A stretch of 64,000 nt of DNA. It comes from Tetrastigma voinierianum (taxonomy: Eukaryota; Streptophyta; Magnoliopsida; Vitales; Vitaceae). The notes beneath the pieces are model-generated. The model was given only the letters and a program-made list of their open reading frames with translations, had not been told where the DNA came from and did no database searches. The DNA lies in the NCBI GenBank assembly GCA_016808115.1, contig JAEQBH010001511.1, forward strand, positions 248,001 to 312,000, given 5' to 3'. Positions 44,031 through 56,034 of the stretch are shown in pieces; within the stretch, counting starts at the first letter, position 1; the number at the start of each line of letters is the position of its first letter. The position numbers were made by a program, and so were the translations under genes.

Positions 44031-46073
44031 TGTGACGCCCCCAAAACTAGGGGTCGGTTGGCTGCAAGTCGACCGCGAATACAAGTGGAGGTCGGGTTGC
44101 AGGCCGCCACTTAGAAAAACCGGGCGAGTCTCCTTTGTACGGGGAGCTCTACCCAAATACAAAACCTACATATCCTGTCTAAGCAGTCAGCCATATAAAT
44201 ATACACAAGTATGGATAAAAACGACCTTGGGCCCGTACAACAATATCCATAAAACATATCTGAGGAACTATGAATCCAAAACTATATCCGAAAATAGTTA
44301 GAGTTCAAATATTTACTCTTATACCATACATTAAGGCGAAAGAAGTTCTAATACATGTATACATCATCAAAGCCAGACCCGGCTTTCTTCAAAACTCAAC
44401 CTCTTGGACGAGCCGTCCCCTCGCATACTTCCATTTTTGTAAAAAGAGTTACACGTGAAGTGAGCTAAAGCTCGATAGGAGAATCGCCACTAGTGAGTAC
44501 ACTCACCCACCTAAGTGCAGTGCAATGTTCCAAAGTAAACACACATTCAAGCAAATGCATGATCCTACTTGAATGTCTACATGACCAACTCAGATCCCGA
44601 GTCCTCACCGACTCTCTCACACTCGCCTAAGCCTCGTATGAGAATTATAGTTTCAAACAAAGTTATTTGTTTATATTTGTGGTCTACCCTCCGATCAGTA
44701 ATTGAATTGTCTCAGAGATTATATTTAGTGGACTGCTCCCTCCGAGATATATCAATTGGGCGTCTCAGCGATTGATATTTTTATATGTGGACTACCCTCC
44801 GATATATATCAGGTGGGCTGTCTCCGGCGGTGATATTTTAAGTATGGACTACCCTCCGATCATTTAATGTTTAGACAACCCTCGAACCATTTTCTACAGA
44901 CTCGTCTCTCATGCACTAACTCACATAGTCCTAGGATGCTCCGGTGCATATGGAACATATCTTGGGTTGTCTGATCTAATCACATGCAAATATATAGACA
45001 TGAATATACTTGCATAATTAAAATGTATGTCGTATTTATGTAATTATACATTTCAACATCAAAATTAGCTCACTTGGGCTAATGTTGAGCCAACGGTCGG
45101 TCGAATTGCAACCAAACACGCATTTTTACAAAAATACATTTTCGTGTCACTATTCCCGAGCAGTAAAACCTAAGGGTTTCACCGGTTCCAACACTCAAAT
45201 AAATCATCGGTTCACCTTGAACCCGCATTTCACGGCCATTCCCGGCCCAATTTCAATCAAAGCATGATTTAACACACAAATACATAATTTTGAACCCAAA
45301 TCAGCCGTGGAGCAGTCACGGGCTGCTCCATTTTTCTTTCAAAAATTTTATCAATTCGGTCCCAAGTTTTGGGACCGATCAAACGGCCCCTCACGGCCTC
45401 ATTCAACCGAAACATCGACAAAACACTTAAAATAGGAATAAAACTCAAGTAGGGAGAAATCCTACCTCTTGGAGTTTGTCAAAACTCGCAAATCTAGGGT
45501 GCAAGGTAGCACACTCCGCGTAGAGCGTTTTCCGCCTTTGCTCAGGTAGAAATCAATGGTCAGGTGCTCGGGATTTTAGAAGAAGACGCTACTCTCACAA
45601 GAGCATCCCATTCTTCTATCTACTGCATCTCCTTCTCCCCACTTTTACGTTTTTGGCTTGGTTGTGGAGAAGATGAGTCATGCTCACTATTTAGATCACT
45701 CTAGTGACTTAAACATTTGCAAAAATAGCGCTTACGTCCCTTTTTCCGAATTTGATATTTGGCACTATCTGCGACGTCCATTTCATAATTTCTCTACTCA
45801 TACCGCACTTGGCACATGATGCGTGTTATATGTGACTTCGTCGCATAGAAAATCGTTTCTGGCACCGTAGCGATGCCTCAGCGATGCCATTACGTATCTC
45901 TCGGAAAATTACGAAATTTTACGTGATAGCTAGATTTCCGCAGGCGATTCCAACGGTGAAATCCATTTGTCATCGAGATCTAGAGAAATTAATTTCGGAT
46001 TTTTAACGAAATACAATTTTATGATCAAAATTACGATTTTGCCCTTATTCCAAAGTGGAATTTTAAGGTCTTC
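44031..46073 (-). repeat. Solo LTR of the Tekay-like family (minus)
   Basis: It starts on the plus strand with TGTGACGCCCCCAAAAC and is collinear with the reverse complement of 41240-43435 through ACTACCCTCCGAT repeats (44680-44890), CAATTCGGTCCCAAG and GATCTAGAGAAATTAATTTCG, to GCCCTTATTCCAAAG near the right end. The far terminus is eroded. No internal region and no clear duplication are visible. Confidence 0.88.
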
Positions 46074-47450
46074 TGAGGGACGCAACATAATAGGTACTTT
46101 CGGAGTGCGATACGATCGCGAGCAGGTGTCGAAGCACAAGCGAGCGTGCACGCACCCACGTAACATAGAAGTTTTGTAACGCACTATGTGAGGTGTCGTG
46201 GCGAACAAAGAGTGCCCGAGCACTAAACGAGGGAGAGGCCGAAGCACTAATCGGTACTGTTCATTCACTATTCGGTCTCAGACAGGCATACAATTATATG
46301 TATTACTAAGCTTGTTATATTGTTCTTGTCACATTCTTATTTAGATAACACGAGGAGGCAAGAAGAGAGGGCGAACCTGGGTGCAGCTTGAGGTTCGTTG
46401 AGGCGGCGTTCATACCTATATCCATGTCGCATTATTGTTGGACATGTGCGTGAACAGATTTCACTTGATAAGATCTCAATTATTCAATTTCTTACCTAAT
46501 TTATCTGCCACATGGAAGTCGAACAAAGTGATGGCTTCTAGAATTAACATAAGAAAGGAAACAAAAACAAGACTACAAGTTCGCATAGGCGTAGAGGATT
46601 GTAGGTTCGCATAGGTGTAGGGGACCTTCGCCTAGGCGAGGACCTATGCCAATGGGGAGCAACCAACACCGAGGCGTGGCAAAGACTAGCAAATTTAGGG
46701 CTTCGGGTTTGCCTAAGCGAACAAATTAACCTTCACCTAGGTGAGCACTCCTTTGCCTAGGCGGAGAGGAGTCAAGCTGGAAACATAAATGGGCATTTTT
46801 GCCCTATTCCATCGGAAAATTTTCAACCAAAACAAAACAAACTCAAAACCAACCACAAAACTAGCAAACCAACAGCTTACCATTATAATGAGAGTAAAGG
46901 GATTTCCTAACTCACATAACCAAAGAAGGAGGTTGGAGAATTTCCTAACTAACAAATGGAAGAGTTCCATACCTTGATTTCTTGAACACTTCAACTAACC
47001 TTCCTTTTCCTCATTTCTTCCTTTCCTTGAGCAAAGAGAACCAAAACAATGGAGAGCACAAGCTAGCTTGGTCTTTCTTCTCCTGACCATAAGCCCAACT
47101 CCCAAATCCCCATAATGAATAATGCTTATCCTAAGGAACAATTTGTTATAGTAATATATTTGAGCCCAAATTTCTCCTTTTTTCTTTTTAGTCCTTTTTC
47201 TTCATTCTAATTGCAATTCAACTTCTCAAAATGCTATCTTAATTCTTGACATATAACCTTTTCACTCAATGTCCATTAGGTCCCTAACTTTGAAAATTAC
47301 CATTTTACCCTTTTAACTTCTTTAATAATTCTGGTTATATCCCTTTTCACACTTAGCACTTAAATTTCTGAAAAACACTATTTTTACTTATATTATACCC
47401 TAAACATACTATAAAACTACTAGGGTATAATTCGAAGTGTTAGAAATCAA
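46074..47450 (-). other. Unassigned repeat-like region, possibly a decayed LTR
   Basis: It holds palindromic CGCCTAGGCG-type words (46580-46770) and short conserved-looking blocks. On the minus strand a start such as TAACACTTCGAATTATACCC at about 47440 and a GC-richer end near 46080-46240 would fit an LTR. No pol motif is present, and open frames (45930-46268, 46737-46994) are motif-free. Confidence 0.35.
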
Positions 47451-47599
47451 CTATCAAATAAACACAAACATAAAATTGAAAGGATATTTTTGAAGCATAT
47501 ATGATCCCAAATATATAAAAAGTAGATTGATATACAATTTAATACAACTTCTCTCATTTAAATTACAACTTACAAATAACAAAGCTACATAAGCAAAAA

Positions 47600-47820
47600 T
47601 AACATGCAACATTTCAAATGTAGAGCTAGTACGAAAAAATTCTTACAGTATGTGGAGAGTGTTGTTATATCAACTTTGAAAAGAAACAAATACACACAAA
47701 GAAAAATCACATGCCAAACATTTCAAATATAGAGCTCTAACTAGACACAATCTGAAAAAAATTCTTCATTATCATGGAGAATTCATTGATTATTGTATCA
47801 ACACGAAGAAGCAAATACAT
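47600..47820. repeat. Imperfect tandem duplication of about 110 bp
   Basis: CATTTCAAATGTAGAGCT (47610-47627) to GAAACAAATAC (47681-47691) recurs as CATTTCAAATATAGAGCT (47718-47735) to GAAGCAAATAC (47808-47818). Confidence 0.75.
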
Positions 47821-48540
47821 AATTGGCTCTAGCATTAGGCAACATTTAGTTTGTAATAAATGGAATGTAACCAATTTGTTCAATATTATAAATATAATGG
47901 ATAATCACAATTTTGATTTTTCACTTCCATTTATGACTTTAGTTAACAACAAAAATATTAATAAACTTGATTATAGACATTATTGTTTGAGTTCTTATAA
48001 TATTCCTACTTATGGTATTAACCATACTCAATGAGTATACAACCTTAGAAAAAATCACGTGTGTTAAAATCTTCCTTAAGAAAAATCACTTTTGGCAACT
48101 TCAAAGAGTTGAACTAATTTACAAATTTCCTCAATCCTCTTTTTTAATTAATGGCTCAAACTCAAAGATTGATTACCTGGCCTATGCATTGTATTTAGGA
48201 ACTTAATTATAGCAAGAGAAACAACTTACGTTCATATGCATAGTTCAAGGGTCTAGAAATATGCCCCTTAATATAACATGATTCAAACATCCAAAACAAT
48301 ATACTTTTAGTAAAACCTAAGTCCACCAAGATCATAATTCAATTTCTTTGTTCCAAACCTAAGTCCACTAAGATTATAATTCAATTTCAAGATTTTAAAA
48401 ATTCCATTAATAAAATATAAGCATTAAGAGATTAATAGTATAACAAATTGAAGCCTTACACATACCCATACACGTCACTTTGTAATGAAATTCATCTTAC
48501 CTTCTTTTTGCATAATGTTTGTTACTTTGAAGCCATACCA
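47821..48540. other. AT-rich 3' flank of the receptor-like gene
   Basis: No gene is visible. A duplicated phrase AACCTAAGTCCACYAAGAT occurs at 48315 and 48357. Plus-strand frames (47774-48034, 48012-48206) are AT-rich and motif-free. Confidence 0.5.
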
Positions 48541-48546
48541 GCATCT

Positions 48547-48660
48547 GCAAAACAGTTGAATTCATTGTGATGATAATCATAACACCAAAAATACAATGAA
48601 ATAAATGCAAAAAAGAGGTGGAAAGGAAAAATAATATGAAATGATGTAAGATATGTGCCT
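48547..48660 (-). other. Possible intron in the 3' untranslated region of the receptor-like gene
   Basis: On the minus strand AAAAAGGTAGGC (about 48665-48655) offers a GT donor ten or so bases after the stop, and TGTTTTGCAGATGC (about 48552-48541) offers an AG acceptor, about 110 bp apart. A 3'-UTR intron is a feature I recall from related receptor-like genes. RNA evidence would decide. Confidence 0.35.
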
Positions 48661-48666
48661 ACCTTT

Positions 48667-51580
48667 TTAACCATGAACTCCAATTCTCTCTGTCTTCCTT
48701 TTGAGTCGAGCCATATTCACTATAATAAAGACAAGTAGCCTATCTCTGGTTTCATCAAAGAACCGAAAATAAGCATGCCTCCAAGACTTGTTTAGAGCCA
48801 AACTGCCACATATAGCCCAAAATCCCACCGGAAAGCCCATTGCCATGCTTATGAAGAACCATGTCATGTACCGGCCATCTTCATCATCTTGCTTATCATC
48901 TTGATCATTTTTATGATTTTGATTGCTTGGAGGGGTCTAGTTGGCTAACAATGGAAGCCCATAAAATCCCAAGTTCGCCTCATAAATGGATGGATCATTG
49001 AATGTTGAGAACTGGTTGGTTGTTGGAATTGGTCCCGAGAGAAGGTTGTCGACGGAGTTCAAATGGCTCCGATGAGGTTATCGAAGCCATGCTCATAGGA
49101 ATCGAACTGAAAAAGGTGGATTTACATGAGAGGTCGAGTTTAGCACTTGCATGGCTCAATGTACGAGGAGCTATCTTCCAGATCAATTGGTTTCGGGTCA
49201 AATTCAAGGTACCTAGCATCGAGAGATTCATGATTTCTTGTGGGATCTCTCCCCATAAGTTATTGCTAGAAAGACCTATCAAATTCACAATTGGCAATAT
49301 GCTTTCGAATACCATATCTTGTCCCTTCACAACTAGCTCCATGTGATCAGAGTAGGAATCATACAACATATCCTCTTCAAATGCTGTGTGTAATAAGGCC
49401 ATAGAAGTTAAAGCAGTCGAATCTCCTACGCATTGTGGGATGGATCCTGATAAATTGTTAACTGCAAGATCCAAAATGTGGAGATGAGAAAGGTGACACA
49501 ATTGGTTAGGAATATCTCCTGTGAACATATTTGCCTGTAGCGTAGCTACTTCAGTGATGACATTCTTTCTCCAATCCCATTTGGGTATCTCACGAAAACC
49601 TGTTATTTCAAGATCAAGGGATGCATTTCTGTGCGAGTTTGTAAACATGAAGAGAGTTCCCGGTAAGATTGTTTTCACGATATTAGATGCCCAGTGAAGA
49701 TATTGAGGAACACATCAACCGGAATCCCACCGAAAGCTGTTTTGGATAAATCTATAGCGTAGTGGTTCAAATTGTTCCATTTCTTTGGAATCTTTCCGGA
49801 TAATTGATTGTTTGAGGAGATTCAATTACACTCAAATACTTTATTTTATCGATTGATGCGGGAATCTTGCCATTTAACAAGTTGCGAAACATGAAGGACT
49901 TCCAAACTTGAAGAGTCGCCGATGTTTGACGGAATTGGACCTGATAATAAATTGTTTCCCAGAAAGAGCCATCTCACATTAAAACTACATGGGAGCCGGC
50001 CCACCAATCAATTGAAGCTTAAATCCACCAAAAATGATGTTGAGTTGAAGGATAATGAGTTAGGGAGCTTTCCATACAATTGGTTTTTAGAAAGATCTAA
50101 GTATACAATATCTAGTTTCCAAAGCCATTTTGGTATCGTATCTGAAATCCCCACATTTTTTAGAGTTATACCTTCAAGTCTCTTTTGAGTTCTAAGCCAA
50201 CTAGGGAACATGGGAGATTATCGCAGGTTGGAAGCATGATATACTTGAGGGGCGAAGGGGAGGAGATAAATTCAAGTCTCTCACATGAAAACGAGGAATT
50301 TGCTTTTTGGGTAATGAGTGTAAGAGGAAATTCAGGTTTGTAAGATTATTGAAATGAATTTCAGATACTACCCCTTCCGAATTTATGAGAAAACAACTCG
50401 GTCGGCTCTCTTAGTTGTCAATACTTTTAGGGAATAGTCCCGTTCATTAGATTTGAATAAGCAAAGTGATCTTTTCATCTGGCGAATGTTTCCGATCCCG
50501 TTGATTGGACACACGGCCAGTGAGTTTCCGCGCTGAGATCAAGGCTCTCTAAGTTGGTAAGGTGTTGAATTGAAATGGGGAAGGGACCATCAAAACCATT
50601 ATAACCCAAGTGTAACTCTTCCAAGGAATTATTACAACATATTGATAAACCATTCACCAATTCAATTCCTTCCAGCTGAAATATTATTATTGGCAGAGAT
50701 CTACGGTCACGGATTTGAAGGCTTTGCAATTCACATGGGAATACAGGACCTCTAATTGTGAAATCAAATAAAGATCCCTAAAATGCGATGTTAAACAATA
50801 GCAGGTAAAGAATTAGATTGGGGAAATTGTTCCGGGAGGAATCAATGACACGAAGAAAGTGAAATTAACTCATGGTTGGGATCGGAGTAGTGAGAAGTCA
50901 TTTAGGTTACAATTGGACAAATGTAATTCTAACAAAGATGAAGTTTGTTTATAGCTTGCATCCAATTAAGTGGTTTGCTTTGTTGGGTTCACCCCCGGAT
51001 CAAAGGTATTTTAAAGAGAGATAGACCCGAAATCCAGTTTAAATTATAGACCCTACTTGCATTGTAACCTCCTCCCGGGAGGTTTGTAATGCTCTCCTCC
51101 GTAGAAGATCAAAGATAACATGATGTGATAAATTTCAAAGATCTTGGAGGAATCATTCACAAATGATGCATGAGAGATTAAAGGTGTCTCAGCCTTTCAA
51201 AATGAGCGAGTAGAAATTTAATTTCCTTTAAAATCATTCCAAGCGAGGTCCAAGTAATTTAAATGTTTCCGTCCCACGAGTAAGGAATCGCATCGCCTGA
51301 CAACCATTTACGAGGTCAACCTTGACAACATTCCCTGTTTGGTTACTGCAATCCACCCCTCTCCACTTGCAACAATCAGCACCAACCCGGGAAGAAAGAT
51401 AACAAAAGGGATCTATGAGGCCATGTTTGAAAGTTCAATGACGCTTTCTCCTCTATACCTTGACCTTGGTTCGGATCGGCATCTGTCGGAATTGGTAGTA
51501 TTGGCTTTGGTTATGAGAATCTCCGACAACATAGAGAGAAAAAGAATATGAAGTAGAAGTGTGGTTTTCTTGCTTGCCAT
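48667..51580 (-). pseudogene. LRR receptor-like protein (EIX-type RLP), frame-broken
   Basis: These plasma-membrane receptors sense microbial or developmental ligands through extracellular leucine-rich repeats and lack a kinase, acting with partner kinases such as SOBIR1 and BAK1. The start ATG at 51580 opens a signal peptide with the core TTLLLHILFLSML. An LRRNT follows in pieces (about 51500-51330; CRSE, then CKWRGVDC-like words out of frame). LRRs are readable at 50729-50475 (NSLEELHLGYNGFDGPFP), 50211-50008 (LDIVYLDLSKNQLYGKLP) and 49678-49010 (HLHILDLAVNNLSGSIPQCV, a VKGQDMVFESIL island, LGTLNLTRNQL). After a frameshift near 49010, NDPSIYEANLGFYGLPLLAN runs into a TAG at about 48937. An acidic stretch, a membrane span WFFISMAMGFPVGFWAICGS and a basic tail end at 48667. 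Length and domain order fit the family; about ten frame breaks do not. Confidence 0.88.
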
Positions 51581-51619
51581 TGATGAATGCAAAGTTACAG
51601 AGTTATTAAAGGATGTTAA

Positions 51620-51636
51620 AGCCTATATATAATAAT
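51620..51636 (-). promoter_or_regulatory. TATA-like box of the receptor-like gene
   Basis: On the minus strand TTATTATATATAGGC lies about 40-55 bp before the ATG at 51580. It would give a very short 5' leader. It sits at the inner edge of the tandem array. Confidence 0.45.
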
Positions 51637-52521
51637 ATTGGAGTCTTTGGTTTATTGATTTATTCAACTATTATTATTATTATTATTATTTTGAAATAAT
51701 TTATTCAACTATTTTTAAGTCTTCTCAATCTGGCCAGACATGAATATAGAATAAACGAGGGTCTTTCAGTGAGCTATGGACCACATAACCATGTATCAAT
51801 CAAGCTCAACTATTATTGGAGTCTTTAGATTATTGATTTATTCAACTATTATTATTATTATAATTATTATTTTGAAATAATTTATTCAACTATTTTTAAG
51901 TCTTCTCGATCTAGCAAGACATGAATATAGAATAAACGAGGGTCTTTCAGCGAGCTATGGACCACATAACCACGTATCAATCAAGCTCAACTATTATTGG
52001 AGTCTTTGGTTTATTGATTTATTCAAATATTATTATTATTATTATTATTATTATTTTGAAATAATTTATTCAACTATTTTTAAGTCTTCTCAATCTGGTC
52101 AGACATGAATATTGAATAAACGAGGGTCTTTCAGCGAGCTATGGACCACATAACCATGTATAAAAAAAGCTCAACTATTATTGGAGTCTTTGGTTTATTA
52201 TTTATTCAACTATTATTATTATTTTTTTTTTTTGAAATAATTTATTCAACTATTTTTAAGTTTTCTCAATCTGGCCAGACATGAATATAGAATAAACGAG
52301 AGTCTTTCAGCGAACTATGGACCACATAACCATGTATCAATCAAGCTCAACTATTATTGGAGTCTTTGGTTTATTGATTTATTCAACTATTATTATTTTT
52401 TTTTTGAAATAATTTATTCTACTATTTTTAAGTCTTCTCAATTTAGCCAGACATGAATATAGAATAAACGAGGGTCTTTAAGTGAGCTATGGACCACATA
52501 ACCATGTATCAATCAAGCTCA
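51633..52521. repeat. Minisatellite of about 180 bp, five copies
   Basis: TATTGGAGTCTTTGGTTTAT marks the units at about 51636, 51815, 51996, 52179 and 52356. Each contains an (ATT)n run, TTATTCAACTATTTTTAAGT, CAGACATGAATATAGAATAA and GAGCTATGGACCACATAACC. Copies are highly similar; the main differences are the lengths of the ATT and T runs. The last copy ends at about 52521. The array begins 50-60 bp upstream of the receptor-like gene's start. Confidence 0.93.
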
Positions 52522-52919
52522 ATCACACATCGCTCTTCAATTGATAACTACCAAAATTTTAAATTTTGAAACCCTTTTGAAATTTGAAGCCACAGTCAAA
52601 AGAAAGAGAGAAAGCACTTTTTTTTTTTGTAATATTTAATTTTAAATAGAAAAATAAAGCACCATTTTTGCGGGAATAGACTAAGGACTTTGTTTTTAAT
52701 CCAGAGAGTCAAGGTATCACAAAAGTAAAATATCATAAAACAAATAAATAAATAAATAAAATTTCAACATATATATTCAAATTCTTTATTATTACTATTA
52801 TATAATATAAAAGGTTACAAAGATTATTAAGGAAACTCTATAGCAGCCCCTCCCTTTGTTATCTCTTTCAAGCCCTTTTTCGTTAAACAGAACATATGTT
52901 ATTTTTTTATTATTCTTGT
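52522..52919. other. AT-rich spacer
   Basis: It contains T runs and an (AAAT)n run (52741-52760). No gene is visible. Confidence 0.5.
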
Positions 52920-53393
52920 CCCGAAATCACCGCTTCTATCGTTTTTTTCCGAGATCTAGGTTTTCTTTTCCAGTAAAGTAGTTTTTTTCACACCGATCTG
53001 GGTTTGCTTTTGTTTTTTCGTATTTTTGTCGTCAACTAATAGCGAGATGTTTTGTCGCCGACTTGTTGTGGTAGGTAGTTGTGTCATCAATGGTTGGCTT
53101 TGTTTTTTCGTGTTTTTGTCGTTAACCTATAGAGAGATGTTTTATCGCCGACTTGTTGCAGCAGGTAGTTGTGTCATCGTCGGAAGAGGTGAATTTTTTG
53201 TTATTCTTGGTTTGAAATCTCTCATTCCATTTTTTTTTTATCCAGATTTGGTTTTCTTTTCCAATAAAGTAATTTATTTCACACCAATCTGGGTTTGCCT
53301 TTATTTTTCTTTGTATTTTTTTTTTTTTTTGTGTTTTTGTCGTCAACCTATAGTGAAGTCTTTTTTGTCGCCCGACTTGTTCGCGACGATAAT
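52920..53393. repeat. Imperfect nested tandem duplications
   Basis: A unit of about 290 bp starting at 52920 (TTTTCTTTTCCAGTAAAGTAGTTTTTTTCACACCGATCTGGGTTTG-like) recurs at about 53210. Within it, a sub-unit of about 85 bp (GAGATGTTTTGTCGCCGACTTGTTG, 53044) recurs at 53131 and, decayed, at 53355. The 131-codon plus-strand frame 53026-53421 crosses these repeats, is very rich in Phe and has no motif; I do not call it a gene. Confidence 0.7.
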
Positions 53394-53935
53394 TGTGACA
53401 CACCCGCCCTTTGAAGAGTAGGCGGGTTGGCGCGACCACACCTGAAATTTGTGGATTACTTCTAACGACTAGAAAATCCTATGAAGCGAAGCCGTGTTGC
53501 TTATTGAAAACTCATATAAAATTTTTTCCCTTTCTAAACTTTTGATTTGGTAACATCTTGGCAGCATAACAGCTGCATATTGGATATGTTCCAAATCCTG
53601 TAAACACAATGTACACTTTTCCAAATATGGCAACCAGCAATGTTCTTTCAAAAGAGCCTCAGGCTCAACACATATTCACAAACTACACTATGTACATACA
53701 TACATTGAACTATACAAATTCAAAGTATTTCCTTACAAAAGATTGTTAATACAGCACTAATACAAAGGTTAGGAGAATCTAATGTATGCTCCGGCGTACG
53801 CGTGCTGTACACAGAGGTAGTTTTTAAGCCGGCAAAATAATAAGGTTAAAGCGAGCTCAGTGAGTGTATGCTTTATAAAATGTTTGCTTTTTTCGAAAAT
53901 ATCTCAAAACCGTAAAACTATCTTTTTTCAAAACA

Positions 53936-54120
53936 TTTTCTAGAAACCTTGCTTGCTTTGCTATGCTTTAAAAGTTTCTAAAACTTTTCATAACTTGCTT
54001 GCTTGCTTTGCTTTAAAAGTTTATAAAACTTTTCATAAACGCGGGAGCCTGGGCTTCGACCTCTTGCTTTAAAAGTTTAGAAAACTTTTCATAAACACGG
54101 GAGCCTAGGCTTCGACCGTG
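53936..54120. repeat. Short repeats with AAAAGTTT/AAACTTTT hairpins
   Basis: TTTAAAAGTTT plus 3-4 bases plus AAACTTTTCATAA recurs at about 53967, 54012 and 54070, the last two each followed by a CGGGAGCCTRGGCTTCGACC block. Confidence 0.8.
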
Positions 54121-54559
54121 CCTGTATAGCTTGCTTACTAGTGGTTGATTTCAAAATTGTATGGAAAATGCTTATAAATCAAGATCAACCACTGGAGGCC
54201 TTTCTTGCTTGCTGTACCCTAGTAAAACACGGGAGCACAGGTTTCAGCGGGTGCGTGGAAGGACACGGGTCCACATCACCTGAGTGGAAGGGCCTTGGCT
54301 CACTTTACTCGGTAAATATGGTGGAAAGACCTTGAGTGCGTCACCCATATAATAGCTAAGCGCGCTAACCCTATATACTCCAGTACGTGCCACGGTCTCC
54401 TTTAAATGCCATGATGCATGAACTAAGTTTGCTGACCAGGCAAATCTAAAATGCATGAAATGATGTCCTAACACCACCGTGCACGTACGAAATACCTCTG
54501 ATCGGTATGCTTGCTTAAAACTAGGGATTTTCGTTAGGCTTGTTTTATAAAATATACTT

Positions 54560-54692
54560 TGCTTGCTTGCTTGCTTTAAACATGGTTCAACAATTCAAAA
54601 CCATTGTTTGCTTGAAATATGGTTTGATAATTCGAAATCATTGCTTGCTGGAAATATGGTTTGATAATTCAAAACCATTGTTTGCTTACTAA
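54560..54692. repeat. Three repeats of about 45 bp
   Basis: ATGGTTYRAYAATTCAAAACCATTG-type units begin at about 54581, 54617 and 54656, set among GCTTGCTTGC words. Confidence 0.75.
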
Positions 54693-56034
54693 AACTCATT
54701 GCTTGATTGCTTTAAAATATAGTTTCTGATCAAAACCAAATGAAATATAAGCACATTAAAAGCAGGTTTATAATAATACACTATTATTTGAAAATGGGTT
54801 TTAGAACACTCACGTTTCCACTTTTAAAACTTGAAAGACACGACTCCACAACCTTCATGCTTTTACCTACACACACTCAGAGAATCTGGTGAAAACATTA
54901 TTGCCTCGTGTCGCATATTTTTCATTGAGTTTCATTCTTCTTTGAACCTCTCTTAATCATCCTATTAAGGTTCTCTTACATTGGTGTATGAATTTGCTCA
55001 TCGGATTTAAATACAAAATCCGGGCCATGGAAGTCGGGTACCAACTTTCTTCATACAACTTCTATTCCATATCACCTAAGAACTAATATTAATTCACCCA
55101 AAACTATACTCACAACACTTGTATTGGTGGTTTGAGCTCATATAATCAAAACCTCAGTAAAATTCCATGAATTCATCCCAAGGTCCACCAATCCAGCTAA
55201 AACCATAAATAGGAAGAATTTCTTTGTTTATCTCATACCAATTAGGTTTTGCCTACATTAACTTTTAACAAATCTAGGGTTAGGATGATCTCTCAACAAA
55301 ACCCTAGAAAATGAGGAACTAATCTCCATGGAAAACCCTAAAATTCATACCAAAATCCAAAATACACAAGATTCCATGAAAAACATACCTGAGATTCTTC
55401 CCCTTCTTCTCCTTCTTCTTCTTCTTCTTCTTTCTTCCTTTGTTCCTCTTCTTTCCTTCTCCACGGTTTGCCCTAGCCAAAAATGAGACCAAACGAGACA
55501 TTTGTTTGTCTCATCTCCCTTTTATACTCTCCTTTTTGCCTTAATTACAACTAGGTCCTCAATCACTTTAATATTTGAAATCAACTTATGTTATTCCTAC
55601 TTTAGCCCATCATCTTCCTCTATCTTATGTCTTTTATGTCCCATTTTGACCAATTACAACTTTACTCCTTTGTTCTCTAGTACAAATTTTGGGAATCAAT
55701 TTATGATTTCACAATTTCATCCTTAAAAAACAACTTCTAAAAAAATACTATAAGGGCAATTTAAATAATTGAGAAAGTCTTTACGCATTATATGCGTCTA
55801 CTACACGTACCGCATTAATCTCCTGACGGGCATGCTATGTTGTATCACAATCCATCGGGTTCTCGTGGTTTTTCCCATTGGTAGTTCAAATGACAAAGTT
55901 TTATTTGACAAAGTCATTGTATCAAATTATGATCATCAGTTTGCTGCTGGAATCTTAGGTATTCTAGGTATTTTTAGATTATCAAATGTATAGGTCTTGG
56001 GATGATTCTTTTTGCTATTAACCTAGGTATTACA

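Larger units (their letters stand above)
53394..56034 (-). repeat. Probable solo LTR of another gypsy family (minus)
   Basis: The plus strand starts TGTGACACACCCGCC, the reverse complement of a gypsy LTR end. The far side CCTAGGTATTACA is the reverse complement of TGTAATACC, a gypsy LTR start. The 2.6 kb between lack any pol motif and carry LTR-like elements: a polypyrimidine tract (55395-55465) and repeated CACGGGAGC..GGCTTCGACC blocks. No matching duplication is visible, so the ends are provisional. Confidence 0.55.

Noticed and set aside
52740..52800. (AAAT)n and AT-rich run as an origin or matrix-attachment site
   Set aside because: AT content alone is no evidence for either function.
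53026..53421. 131-codon Phe-rich frame as a membrane protein
   Set aside because: It spans T-rich tandem duplications and ends inside an LTR; its hydrophobicity is explained by composition.
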